Assembly (NCBI GenBank): GCA_033065855.1
Contig: JAVXUO010002285.1
Coordinates: 62,001-126,000 of the forward strand
Source: Escallonia rubra
Lineage: Eukaryota; Streptophyta; Magnoliopsida; Escalloniales; Escalloniaceae
Reading direction: 5' to 3'
DNA length: 64,000 nucleotides
This document shows positions 26,738 to 39,599 of the stretch, in pieces (positions within the stretch are counted from its first letter, which is position 1; each line of letters begins with the position of its first letter). The notes below the pieces were generated by a model. It made no database searches and was not told the origin of the DNA. It worked only from the letters and a program-made list of their open reading frames with translations. Position numbers and translations under genes: made by a program.

Positions 26738-26981
26738 GCCAGCTACTCACCTGCTTACTTGACATATTAATGTAATGCAGCGTAAATGTAAAAGTCCGGC
26801 AGTCGATATGCGTGTAGCATTGAAGGTTAGGTTACTTTCAATGTCATAATTTAGACTAGGAGCTACAGTTAGAATAGAAATTAAAGCAACACTTAACATA
26901 TATAGTAGTTTCACACGCAAAAAACACAGAGCATATACAACAGTTTCACATGTTCATTGATGTATTTGAAATATAAGAAGT

Positions 26982-28052
26982 TTATATATATTCTGCATCA
27001 CTATCATCATCCTCACTACATAAAATGTCTTCTTCATCACCAGAATACTCGATAAGTGTATCATCCTCTTCGTCGTCTCTGATCTCTTGAGGACCCTCAA
27101 CAGGCTCTGTGACTCTCTCAACAATGATCGGTTCAGCATCGTGCCTATGCAACTCACCCACTTCATTCTGATCAATCTGAACACTTCGTCGTATTGTTGG
27201 TGAGCCATTTTCTTGATAAACTTCTTCACTTTCAATGACCATGTCAATAGGCTCAGTTTCCGGTATATCCCACAAGTGTCTGTGTTTAAACCTTTGCACC
27301 ACTTGCCAATTTGCCCCTAACTTTGTGTCATTAACATAATAGACCTGGTTTGCCTGACTCGCTAACACATATGGCTGACTTTGGTACCAATGACCAGTAA
27401 TTTTAATGCTTGTGAAACCCTCAGTGATGTGTATTCCTGTTTTAGGATTAGTGTTGAACCATTCACACTTAAATAAAACAACTCTTTTGTCTCTAATGTA
27501 CTTCAGCTCAATCACATCAGTCAAGACACCATAGTAGTCAATCGCCGCTCCCTCGTGCTCACCTTCAACAACCAGGCCACTATTTTGAGTCTTACGATGA
27601 CTATCACGATCTTTTGTGTGAAACCTAACATTATTTACAATACAAGCAGGATATCGCTTCCACCGTACGTCAGGCCCGCATGCAAGTGCATATATAACAT
27701 CAGTAGCTTCAGGTAGTTTCTCATTGTATGACTTCATTATCTACACAAATGACATGAAACACTATAAGCAAATAAACTAGAGATCCTCGAAAAAAATAAA
27801 GGCAACCTGTTCAATAACTTACACGGTTCTTAAACCAGTTTGGAAACTCCTCTTGATGCCTCCTAGTTACATTAAGAGAACATTGGTTCTCTAACTCTGC
27901 CTTGTACTCACTAAGCATTAAACATACAAGTATGAGACACCATAGCAATAAAAAACAGAATACTTATTGAAATGAATTGGTAAAATAACACCCAAAGTTG
28001 TGGACTTACGCTCCAAAGTCATCAACTTCCTCACAGTTATTAAGGATATACC
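26982..28052 (-). CDS. TNPD-like transposase of CACTA K, 3' exons (DUF4216)
   Basis: These exons carry the 3' part of the gene cut by L. Exon a is 28052-28010, opening in frame with the codons that follow the split codon region (ILNNCEEVDDFG) and ending at donor GTAAGT. Exon b is 27910-27823 (EYKAELENQ...FPNWFKNR), with acceptor TTAG and donor GTAAGT. Exon c is 27740-26982 with acceptor GTGTAG, and encodes YALACGPDVRWKRYPACIVN, FHTKDRDSHRKTQNSG and VLFKCEWFNT, which is the DUF4216 domain usual at the transposase C-terminus. A highly acidic tail ends at the stop at 26982. The phases agree at both introns. Because L lies upstream, these exons can no longer be joined to the catalytic part except by splicing across or reading through 8.5 kb of L. 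Confidence 0.88.
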
Positions 28053-31000
28053 TGTCACGACCCGAACCCACGGGTAGGCCCGCGAGCTTGGCACGTGACC
28101 GGCCGCAGACCCAGTAGACTCCAACCAAGGGCTCTGCTAGGCCTTACTCACTAAAACAACATACGATCTGCAGCGGAATTTAAAACTTCTACAAACCTTA
28201 ATTACATTTTCATATCTTTATTTGAATACAACACTCATGCTACAATTCTTCATAACTCTGATATATCAATAACTAAAGCTAAACCAACAATCTAAAAACT
28301 TAGCGACTGATTCTATGCAGTCTCCGGAGCTCCGCGCCATATTGTCCTTCTTATGCTCCTCAACATCACCTTACTTTCAACCTGAAATGATAAGTAAGGG
28401 ATGAGCTTCCACAAGCTCAGTAAGTAACCAATGATTCAACTAGGTGGACCATAGCATGCCAGAAAATAACTCACTTTTATATTATAGCCGCATTAAGAAA
28501 TCTAAAATCATAAAGTTTGTAATCATCGGAATAAAACGAAATAGAGTACATGAAACCAAAACTGAGGTATAAAATCATTAGCGCAAAACCTTACGACAAA
28601 CAGTTACATCCCAATCTTAACTCAAACAATATGCTGCGGTCAGCGTATGGTCCCACTGACTAGGACCCAGAATCCCTCCTCCACCCGGGATAAACAATAT
28701 TGTGGACGCAAGGGCGAACCACGATGCAACAGTACTGTGCGTCAACGTATGGTCCCGTTGACCAGGACCCGGAATCCACTTTCCCCCGTGGATATGGGGC
28801 ACAGCAATCGAATCGACAATAAGATCTTTTGGTTCATTGTAAATACAATTACTCATCAATTGATGCTAAACCATTCTCACACCCATTTTGATAGTTTTTA
28901 AGCTCTTCAATATTCACAAAAAATGTCAAATATCAAGACATCTCACTTGCACTGATTATTTCAAAACCGAGTTCCATTATAATTTCTAGGCAAAGCATCA
29001 TTTACATGCTGGTCCGGTTTTTAACGAGAAATAAACCATTAAAAGCTTTGTTTAGCAAATCAACCAGAGTAACTAAACATGATTTAAACGGTCAATGATG
29101 ATAGACGCCACCTTTTTAACAGTACATAAACATATACATTTTATATAAAAATACTAGTTGAATCAAATGGTCACTTACCTGTCGCACATACACATTTCCT
29201 CACACAAAAACTCTGGAGCGACGATCATGCTGCTACCTCCGGCTCAAAGAACCTTCAATGCCATTCTTTTCCTCTTTATGTCCCTGTACGTGCTTTAACC
29301 CGTTGAACATGTCTTCAAGCAAATTCAATGCCGCTGTCAACTGCACGACCTTTACACGCCTATCCAATACCGTGCCTTGTTCACCATGTCATTCTTGGCA
29401 TTTAATCACCGGCATGCAACAATATTCACACAGCCACACACACCTCCATATAACAACCGCACATACAAACATGCAGGCCCACCCACTACGCGCACACACT
29501 TGCGCCAAACTAACCACTAGTTCATCATTACAGGTAACGGTCGTCTCAACTCATTGCTTACTAACCGATATTCCGCCACAATGACCACTAATTTCAACCA
29601 TTACAATCCATCTGGCACCAACATACACTCAGATCACATATTCACATACTGCTACAAATACAAGTCACGCATAATGCACACAAACGCTACACACCCACCT
29701 GTACACTCATTTCACCCTCTACTGTACATATAAAGTCCGACTAAAATCACTGTAAGGCACCACCAAACCCCACTTCGCAAACAATTTCACAAAACCAAAT
29801 ACGTGCCACACACTACACCCTCACATCCATCATGCACACACGGCATCCCCATGCACATCCAACAACAACAACAACAACCACACATGTATACATGCTCAAC
29901 TCACACACCGTACACCCAACATAACCATCTTGTTCATTCCATTCATTCACTGCCAATAGTGCCGCTAAATGACAACAATTGCACCGCCACCAACAATACA
30001 GGCACACAGCCAAAATCAATGTCACATAATTAAGCCCCAACCTATTGTACAATAATTGGCTTGACGACCATGATCATCAAAGGTTAGACGGAGAATGAAG
30101 TGTCACGGTTGGTTGGTGAACGGAAGGAGAGTGCGAAACTATTGGGTGCGACGATTGGTCGGCGATGGGAGAGAAAGAACCGGCAACTGGCCGGCGGTGG
30201 TTCGTGGCCATTCGACAGTCGTCCTTGGTCTGCGTTCATCGTCGGTGATGGGTATTGCGGCGGTGGTAGGACGCGACGACTCCGACGGCATAGCGGTGGT
30301 CCAATTCTGTTGCCGCAGGCACCATTTGCGCCGCCGGTGCTAGTCGGAGATCGAAAGGGTGGCCGGCGACAGCGATTGCACGGCGTCTAGGCGGTGGCAG
30401 CGGCACCTCAGCTACGGCACGGTGGTCACGGGGTGTTGTGGTGTGGTGCACGGTATAGGCGGCGCCGGAGTTCATCGCCGGTGATGGGCTGCCGTGATCT
30501 GGAAAAGGAGTTGGCCGGCGATGGGGCTGTCGGTGACAGCACGTGTGGCCGGGAGTTGAAGAGACCGGAAATGGTGCCGGTGATGGCGATCCTCAACGGC
30601 TTGATGGTGGCGGGTTGATCGAAGCTTCTAGTGGCTCGCGGAGGTGCTGAGTAGCGGCGTTCGGTGGACGCGACCGGAGAAGGCCGCCGGTGACCGCGAG
30701 TTGCCAGCTATGGGGCTGCCCAGAGGCGCCAACCGTTTTAGGGCCGGCTGCCTTCCCTGTTTCTCTCTACTGATTTCTCTCTCTTTTCTCTTTTCTTTTT
30801 CTTTTCTCTCTTTTTTTTTTTGGTTCACATACTCTCTCTTATTTCCTTTATGCATTATCAATTATTATTTATTTATTTATTTTTGTTGTTTCCTGTTTTG
30901 CTTTTTACTCTTTAATATGTATAATTATCTAACGCGAAACCATATAATATTATAACGACACAATTTCGTCAGTTATAAATTGTAAACCGCTCACTTCCAT

Positions 31001-31234
31001 GAATTTTTATTTATTATTATTTTTTTTCTATTGTACAAACTTCATCATTTATTGCTTATCATAGTATTAAAATATGTTTCTAAATGCAACAAATAATATT
31101 GCTCACAATAATTAACGGTAAAGATCCAATTTATACTTGCTCTTAAGGTCTTCACTAAAGATCTAAATTCATCTTACTTACAACAATCGCGCTAAGTAAT
31201 AATGACTGGCGAACCATTGGTTCGGGGTATTACA
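28053..31234 (-). repeat. Element L 3' LTR
   Basis: The LTR is bounded by TGTCACGACC and GGGGTATTACA. A GC-rich block at about 30090-30750, with repeated GGCGATGG/GCCGGCG motifs, is followed by a CT-rich run. Read on the reverse strand this is a GA-rich leader then GC-rich sequence. Splice-like sites are donor CAGGTAAGTG at 29178 and acceptor TTTCAG/GT at 28384-28382. All ORFs here recur at +5274 in the other LTR because the LTRs are copies, so they are not paralogous genes. Confidence 0.9.
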
Positions 31235-33326
31235 TTATCTTCCCCTTAAAGAAATTTCGTCCTCGAAATTTGGTGTTCCTTGCATAATCATGTTTGATCT
31301 TAGATAACAACCAACATAACACCTCAAGTGCTTACACGACTAAATCTATCTAAAGGGTTCACAATCAAACTCGGATATAATTTCAAGCGACTTGATAAGT
31401 ACATGCACCCAAAGACCTTAAAGCACAAAATGTGTGATATGCATTTAACACACTTTAAATCCACTGATTACCTGTATCTCGAAACTTGCGTTACTAGATT
31501 GTTACTCTTAATTGTGTCTGATCTCATCCTCCATCATGACACTTAACTTAAAAATCACTTTAACTCACCAACAAAGAATACGTCTATGATTAATACTCTT
31601 AAATTAGAACATTCGCCAATTATAAATGCTATGTCCACATTTCTCCATTTACAGGACTATATCGTCTCTAAACCGTGAAGTCTCACTAAGTGATCAAATT
31701 TCTAGAGCATCAAGTATATTCATCAAATCCACCATAAGACCAAATTAAGACCAGGCTATTACATCATTTTCAAAAGTCACAAACCTTTTAACATCAAGAG
31801 ACAACATTTACACTCGTAGCAGCTTTAATAGCCTCCAAAACACGAGTCAAGAACATCAGTAGTAACTTCAGTAAGGTCCATCGCAACGTCAAACATTTCA
31901 TTGTACTATAAGACTCAGATTATAACCTAAGATTTTATAATCTAACCAACCGGATATTATTACTCAACCTCAAAATAGTTATGGCTCAGCTAGTACGAAG
32001 CTCACTGACTATACTTACTCCACACCAACTTAACCGGATATTTAAATTCCTAATCATCATGCTTTTGCTACACTTTTCAGATAACATACCACAATATATT
32101 CTTTCGCACGGTCCACTTAGTAGTAGCAAGCTTAACTTTAAGCGTTTGGCGTACTAAGGTACTGAGTAATCATCTCATATGAATTTCACTCTAAAGAATC
32201 CCTCCTTGAGTTCTAACTATAACTCTTATCAGCCTAGTCACGACTCTACAGAATCATATACCTATCAACACCGCACCATAATTTATGCCTACGAAAATCT
32301 AACCTTTAAAATTTTCATGTGAAATTGTAACGCTTAGCTCGAACATATTAGATCGCCATTTATACTCCTCTAGTCGCCAACTTTAAAAGACACCTCCACC
32401 ATTCAAAAGTCCTCAAATATTTCACATAAAAAAAAATAGACACTCTTAACTTCGTGGCTCAAATCATAATCATTCTATAGACATAAGTTGCATTTTTTTT
32501 TTTTTGCCCTAAAAGGATAAAATACTTAATCACGTAAAAGATGGTGAGCAACTAGTTCTAGTCCTTAATTACATCCCTTTATCCTATGGTAGTTCACTCC
32601 TCGAAGTCAGATAAAGTCATGCACGCCAATTAATGTATGTAGGACCCTGGGCTACAGCTAAAACCCAAAATGCACGCTGAAAACATCATTACTCATAATC
32701 TCAATTCACCTTTACCATAGTCTAATATATGCACATAACTTGTACTTAGTGAAAGGAGGATATAAGATCTAAAGCCAAATTCTCGTGTGCATTCACAGCA
32801 AAGTCAACCCAGTGGCTCTATGCTCTCAGACAAATATTTACTCGCCCCAATCGCGCATTTCAATTCAAAGTACTGCTATTCTATGAAACCTTGTTTCAAA
32901 AAAAACTTATGAACTTATAAACCTCACTATAACCACACAACAAAAAAATAATCAGTTAGCGCTCTAACGGTCGCAACTAAGAGCTACGAACTAAAAGCTA
33001 AGAGCGCCGGGTTACAAGCTACAAGCTCCAAGAACTTCAAGAAACCACAGTCTTACATTATCTCTATCTAGCTATTAAGCTAATGTTGTTCTACAACCTT
33101 GATTAGCTTTTGACAACTAGAAGCATATCTCTCCAGCTTCACCCAATGAAATGAGTCTTCCTAATGATATTTTATAACCTTCGAAACATAAGTCATAATC
33201 ACCAATAGCAACTGAAAGAAACTTCACCCATAAAATTGGATCATCACTTAGGGTTCTAAAACCTAACCAGCGAAATCATTACTTAAACTCTAATATCCCA
33301 AAACCGTAATGCTCTGATACCATTTC
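31235..33326 (-). other. Element L internal region, non-coding
   Basis: The region is 2.09 kb and AT-rich. The longest open frame is about 70 codons and has no recognisable motif. No protease, reverse transcriptase or integrase signature was found in any frame. The polypurine tract TTTAAGGGGAAGATAA (reverse strand, about 31250-31235) lies at one end and the PBS at the other. Confidence 0.8.
33311..33322 (-). promoter_or_regulatory. Primer binding site of element L
   Basis: The reverse strand reads TGGTATCAGAGC, the usual site complementary to the 3' end of initiator tRNA-Met in plant LTR elements. It lies 4 bases inside the LTR boundary, which fixes the element's orientation. Confidence 0.9.
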
Positions 33327-36300
33327 TGTCACGACCCGAACCCACGGGTAGGCCCGCGAGCTTGGCGCGTGACCGGCCGCAGACCCAGTAGACTCCAACC
33401 AAGGGCTCTGCTAGGCCTTACTCACTAAAACAACATACGATCTGCAGCGGAATTTAAAACTTCTACAAACCTTAATTACATTTTCATATCTTTATTTGAA
33501 TACAACACTCATGCTACAATTCTTCATAACTCTGATATATCAATAACTAAAGCTAAACCAACAATCTAAAAACTTAGCGACTGATTCTATGCAGTCTCCA
33601 GAGCTCCGCGCCATAATGTCCTTCTTATGCTCCTCAACATCACCTTACTTTCAACCTGAAATGATAAGTAAGGGATGAGCTTCCACAAGCTCAGTAAGTA
33701 ACCAATGATTCAACTAGGTGGACCATAGCATGCCAGAAAATAACTCACTTTTATATTATAGCCGCATTAAGAAATCTAAAATCATAAAGTTTGTAATCAT
33801 CGGAATAAAACGAAATAGAGTACATGAAACCAAAACTGAGGTATAAAATCATTAGCGCAAAACCTTACGACAAACAGTTACATCCCAATCTTAACTCAAA
33901 CAATATGCTGCGGTCAGCGTATGGTCCCACTGACTAGGACCCAGAATCCCTCATCCACCCGGGATAAACAATATTGTGGACGCAAGGGCGAACCACGATG
34001 CAACAGTACTGTGCGTCAACGTATGGTCCCGTTGACCAGGACCCGGAATCCACTTTCCCCCGTGGATATGGGGCACAGCAATCGAATCGACAATAAGATC
34101 TTTTGGTTCATTGTAAATACAATTACTCATCAATTGATGCTAAACCATTCTCACACCCATTTTGATAGTTTTCAAGCTCTTCAATATTCACAAAAAATGT
34201 CAAATATCAAGACATCTCACTTGCACTGATTATTTCAAAACCGAGTTCCATTACAATTTCTAGGCAAAGCATCATTTACATGCTGGTCCGGTTTTTAACG
34301 AGAAATAAACCATTAAAAGCTTTGTTTAGCAAATCAACCAGAGTAACTAAACATGATTTAAACGGTCAATGATGATAGACGCCACCTTTTTAACAGTACA
34401 TAAACATATACATTTTATATAAAAATACTAGTTGAATCAAATGGTCACTTACCTCTCACACTAACACATTTCCTCACACAAAAACTCTGGAGCGACGATC
34501 ATGCTGCTACCTCCGGCTCAAAGAACCTTCAATGCCATTCTTTTCCTCTTTATGTCCCTGTACGTGCTTTAACCCGTTGAACATGTCTTCAAGCAAATTC
34601 AATGCCGCTGTCAACTGCACGACCTTTACACGCCTATCCAATACCGTGCCTTGTTCACCATGTCATTCTTGGCATTTAATCACCGGCATGCAACAATATT
34701 CACACAGCCACACACACCTCCATATAACAACCGCACATACAAACATGCAGGCCCACCCACTACGCGCACACACTTGCGCCAAACTAACCACTAGTTCATC
34801 ATTACAGGTAACGGTCGTCTCAACTCATTGCTTACTAACCGATATTCCGCCACAATGACCACTAATTTCAACCATTACAATCCATCTGGCACCAACATAC
34901 ACTCAGATCACATATTCACATACTGCTACAAATACAAGTCACGCATAATGCACACAAACGCTACACACCCACCTGTACACTCATTTCACCCTCTACTGTA
35001 CATATAAAGTCCGACTAAAATCACTGTAAGGCACCACCAAACCCCACTTCGCAAACAATTTCACAAAACCAAATACGTGCCACACACTACACCCTCACAT
35101 CCATCATGCACACACGGCATCCCCATGCACATCCAACAACAACAACAACAACCACACATGTATACATGCTCAACTCACACACCGTACACCCAACATAACC
35201 ATCTTGTTCATTCCATTCATTCACTGCCAATAGTGCCGCTAAATGACAACAATTGCACCGCCACCAACAATACAGGCACACAGCCAAAATCAATGTCACA
35301 TAATTAAGCCCCAACCTATTGTACAATAATTGGCTTGACGACCATGATCATCAAAGGTTAGACGGAGAATGAAGTGTCACGGTTGGTTGGTGAACGGAAG
35401 GAGAGTGCGAAACTATTGGGTGCGACGATTGGTCGGCGATGGGAGAGAAAGAACCGGCAACTGGCCGGCGGTGGTTCGTGGCCATTCGACAGTCGTCCTT
35501 GGTCTGCGTTCATCGTCGGTGATGGGTATTGCGGCGGTGGTAGGACGCGACGACTCCGACGGCATAGCGGTGGTCCAATTCTGTTGCCGCAGGCACCATT
35601 TGCGCCGCCGGTGCTAGTCGGAGATCGAAAGGGTGGCCGGCGACAGCGATTGCACGGCGTCTAGGCGGTGGCAGCGGCACCTCAGCTACGGCACGGTGGT
35701 CACGGGGTGTTGTGGTGTGGTGCACGGTATAGGCGGCGCCGGAGTTCATCGCCGGTGATGGGCTGCCGTGATCTGGAAAAGGAGTTGGCCGGCGATGGGG
35801 CTGTCGGCGACAGCACGTGTGGCCGGGAGTTGAAGAGACCGGAGATGGTGCCGGTGATGGCGATCCTCAACGGCTTGATGGTGGCGGGTTGATCGAAGCT
35901 TCTAGTGGCTCGCGGAGGTGCTGAGTAGCGGCGTTCGGTGGACGCGACCGGAGAAGGCCGCCGGTGACCGCGAGTTGCCAGCTATGGGGCTGCCCAGAGG
36001 CGCCAACCGTTTTAGGGCCGGCTGCCTTCCCTGTTTCTCTCTACTGATTTCTCTCTCTTTTCTCTTTTCTTTTTCTTTTCTCTCTTTTTTTTTTTTGGTT
36101 CACATACTCTCTCTTATTTCCTTTATGCATTATCAATTATTATTTATTTATTTATTTTTGTTGTTTCCTGTTTTGCTTTTTACTCTTTAATATGTATAAT
36201 TATCTAACGCGAAACCATATAATATTATAACGACACAATTTCGTCAGTTATAAATTGTAAACCGCTCACTTCCATGAATTTTTATTTATTATTTTTTTTT

Positions 36301-36507
36301 CTATTGTACAAACTTCATCATTTATTGCTTATCATAGTATTAAAATATGTTTCTAAATGCAACAAATAATATTGCTCACAATAATTAACGGTAAAGATCC
36401 AATTTATACTTGCTCTTAAGGTCTTCACTAAAGATCTAAATTCATCTTACTTACAACAATCGCGCTAAGTAATAATGACTGGCGAACCATTGGTTCGGGG
36501 TATTACA
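33327..36507 (-). repeat. Element L 5' LTR
   Basis: This copy is nearly identical to 28053-31234. On the reverse strand it starts TGTAATACCCCG at 36507. It would carry the promoter. The GC-rich block is at about 35365-36020, and the splice-like sites are donor at 34452 and acceptor at 33658-33656. Confidence 0.92.
36451..36507 (-). other. LTR-encoded tail fused to the K transposase frame
   Basis: After the native Tyr codon the same frame continues through the first 57 bases of L's LTR, giving 18 foreign residues (CNTPNQWFASHYYLARLL) and a stop. The tail is an accident of insertion and not a domain. Confidence 0.85.
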
Positions 36508-39081
36508 ATACCACTGCATTTTTTCTAGTTCTTGGGATGGTATGAATTCAAGCTTTGAAGCGCCAAATGGACGAACCATTTGTGTGAAAGGAAATGTTTC
36601 ATCCTGCTGATCCACTTCCCCGCCATCATAATTGCGCTCTTCTTGATTGAACCTAGTCTCTACATCATTAAGATACATCGAACAAAATGTTAAGCATTCG
36701 GTAATGGAGACGGCCTCTGCAATTGAGCCTTCGGGACGGGCTTTATTGCTTACATACTGCTTCAAAGAGCCCAGGTGCCTCTCAATTGGATACATCCAAC
36801 GGCAAGAAACTGGCCCCCCAAGTAAGGCCTCACGTGGCAAGTGAACTACTAGGTGGACCATGACATCAAAAAATGCAGGTGGGAATATCCTTTCCAACTT
36901 ACAGAGGATAAAGACGATGTCTTTCTCTAGCCTTTCTACCTCTTCCACTTCCAATGTCTTAGAGCATAAAGACTTGAAAAACTCTCCCAATTCAACCAAT
37001 GGACCATGGACATCCTTGGGCAAGTATCCACGCATACCAACTGGGATCAACCGTTGTAGCATAACATGGCAATCATGACTTTTCATGCCGGATACCTTGC
37101 CATCACCAACATTTGCACATCGTGATATGTTAGATGCATATCCATCTGGAAATTTCACTGCCTTTAAGAACTCACAATACCCTTTCTTTTCTTTCTTTGT
37201 CAAGGTGTAACGCGCAGGCGGCATTGTATACGTAGCATTACTATTTGCATGTAGATGTAATTCCTTCCTTATATTCATGTCCTTCAAATCCTCTCTTGCC
37301 TTCACAGTATCCTTTGTTTTCCCCTCAATACCAAGTAAAGTCCCCAACACATTATCACAAACATTTTTCTCGATGTGCATAACATCGAGATTATGTCTTA
37401 ACTTTAGAGTTGGCCAATAAGGCAAATCAAAAAATATACTCCTCTTAATCCAATTTAGTTCATCAGCTGTACGCTTTCTTTTCTTATTGCTTGGATGCTT
37501 CCCCGGTCTGTGATCTGGAACATGTACCAACTGCTCTAGTACATCATCGCCTGAATACTCCCTAGGTCTCTTTCTTTTCTCAAGCTTACCATTGAATTCC
37601 TTGCTCCTCCGCCATGGATGATTCTCATCTAAGAGTCGACGATGTCCTGTGTAACCTATCTTACTCCTCAATTTCTGTGAACTTGTATCCTCATTACATG
37701 TGGGACAAGCTAAGTACCCTTTCGTACTCCACGATGAAAAATATGAATATGCCGGAAAGTCACTTATAGTCCAAATCATAGCTGCATGCATTTGAAAATA
37801 CTCTTTAGTAGAAGCATCATATGTTGGGAGCCCGTATTCCCAAAGCTCTTTTAACTCATCTATAAGTGGCTGCATGTAGACATCAAAGTCTTTCCCTGGC
37901 GCCTTAGGACCAGGAATAAGTAACGACATCATCATGTATTGCTCCTTCATGAGCATCCAAGGGGGCAGATTGTATGGTATCACAATTACCGGCCACATGC
38001 TATAAGATGTACTCATGTTACCAAATGGATTAAAACCATCAGTTGCTAGTCCAAGCCTAATATTTCGAGCCTCTTGTGCGAACAACTCATGCTCTTTGTC
38101 AAATTCCTTCCATGTTATTCCATCGGCCGGGTGCCTTAAGACTTTCCCATCATCTAGCCGTTTATCTTTATGCCAGTTCATGTTAGCAGCTGTTTCCTTA
38201 GACATGTAGAATCTTTGGAGCCTAGGTTTAATTGGAAAATGGCGAAGAATTTTATGGGGAACTTTCTTGCCCTTACCATTGTCAGCTTGCCATCTAGATT
38301 CCCCACATTTTGGGCACTTATCTTTGTCAGCATTATCCTTCCAAAACAGAACACAATCATATTTGCACGCGTGGATCCTTGTATATGACAATCCTAGTCC
38401 CCTCAACATGTTTTTAGCCTCATAATAGGACTTAGGAAGCTTTTTGCAATTGGGAAAAGCCGAACTCAATAACCCTAGCATCATGGTAACTGATTTCTGG
38501 CTCCATTTGTGTAAAACCTTTAAGTGAAGCATGTGAATGATAAAGGATAATGTTGTAAAAGAGGTGCAGCCAGGATATAGCTCACATTGTGCTTCCCTTA
38601 AGAGTTTATAGAACTTTCCTGCTTCATCTTCATTTAAGTTGTATGTATTACTTTCACTTTCATCCCTTGGTTCAGTTCCTTCTTGAGGTTCTGTTTCAAT
38701 AAAGTTTCCCATGCATACATTATTAATCAGCTCATCTATCCTATCACCTTCTTGTTGACCATTGTCCCTGATGTCTTCATTATCGCCATTCCCATTCTCA
38801 TTATCATTATTATCAGAGGTCCTATATGATCTACTATCATACCTTTCCCCGTGATATACCCAATGTGTGTAACTCTGCTGAATCCCATTATCAAAAAGAT
38901 GTTCCCTAACCACTGATGGATATAATCGGTTAACGTTCAAGCATTTGCGACAAGGACACGCTAGCATAACATTACTACCCATATTAGACACAGCAAACTG
39001 CATAAACTGGTTTACTCCAAGCTTGTACTCTTCACAATATCTAAAATTCATTGACGTCCAAGTCCTATCCATCTTCAACAC
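36508..39081 (-). CDS. TNPD-like transposase of CACTA K, N-terminal and catalytic part
   Basis: The open frame starts at 39081 (a second Met at 39072 gives MDRTW, a common start in the family). Residues 4-78 are the transposase-associated domain with the CPCRKC motif. A Glu/Asn/Asp-rich linker covers 85-165. Residues about 200-500 are the Transposase_21 catalytic region (YDCVLFWKDN, CPKCGESRW, GLATDGFNPFG, SYSMWPVIVIPYNLPPW, GYLACPTCNED). Then DLPYWPTLKLRHNLDVMHIE (553-572) leads into DUF4218 (about 660-800, with PVSCRWMYPIERHLGSLKQY). Residue 858, Tyr, is the last native codon, at 36510-36508. It cuts and moves CACTA elements by binding their ends, with the TNPA partner. The open frame runs on for 18 residues into the LTR of L, so a chimeric 876-residue protein lacking DUF4216 is predicted. 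There is no other break. Confidence 0.93.
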
Positions 39082-39599
39082 CCTATCACAATTTCACCAT
39101 AAAATAAGAGAAAAGCGAAGTACAGGGAAGAACTAAGACATTTCAAAAAGCAAACCAGTTTCATGTCATGACCAATAAGTTAAATGACCTATATCTTTCT
39201 ATCATTTTCATGCCACGCACAATCAATAAGATCAGACACATATCAAAATGCACAAGGTCTCTCATAAATACAAAAGACAATCTCACCATCCCTAATAAGG
39301 AAATCTAGTAAGGAATAGAGAAAGAGGGTGAAAGAAAGCATACCGTTTATAGTTTTGCTTCAAAGAAGTGCAATTCTGGAGAGAGTCAGAAGCCCTATGC
39401 TTTTGATAATTTTTATAAACCTGAACAAACTAAAAACCACATATTATTCCCAGATATTAAGACAGTATCACCAATGCAACATGAACCCCTAATTAGTGAT
39501 AGTGTAGAATCTTTTTAGATCAAGTTTTTTCTATTTTTACTTTTCAAGCATTGCAACAGTTTAGATATGACTAGATGAGGGATGGAAACTATCCCTTGA
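39082..39599. other. CACTA K region upstream of the transposase
   Basis: This is AT-rich and contains no recognised gene. It probably includes the transposase leader or its first intron. It ends near the LINE fragment. Confidence 0.4.

Larger units (their letters stand above)
28053..36507 (-). mobile_element. Element L: young non-autonomous LTR retrotransposon (LARD-like)
   Basis: The LTRs are 28053-31234 and 33327-36507, 3.18 kb each and nearly identical. I noticed only about a dozen differences, for example GGAGCTCC/AGAGCTCC near 28340/33601. The flanks are ATACC at 28048-28052 and ATACC at 36508-36512, a perfect 5-bp TSD. On the reverse strand the primer binding site TGGTATCAGAGC lies 4 bases from the 5' LTR, and a polypurine tract abuts the 3' LTR. 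The 2.09-kb interior has no gag or pol. The long LTRs with a coding-free interior match the LARD class, and mobilisation would need proteins from a Ty3-type partner. It is inserted in a codon-dense region of K's transposase gene. Confidence 0.93.

Noticed and set aside
28617..35892. Pairs of identical ORFs in 28.6-30.9 kb and 33.9-36.2 kb
   Set aside because: They are the two LTRs of element L. The ORFs carry no domains and repeat only because LTRs are copies.
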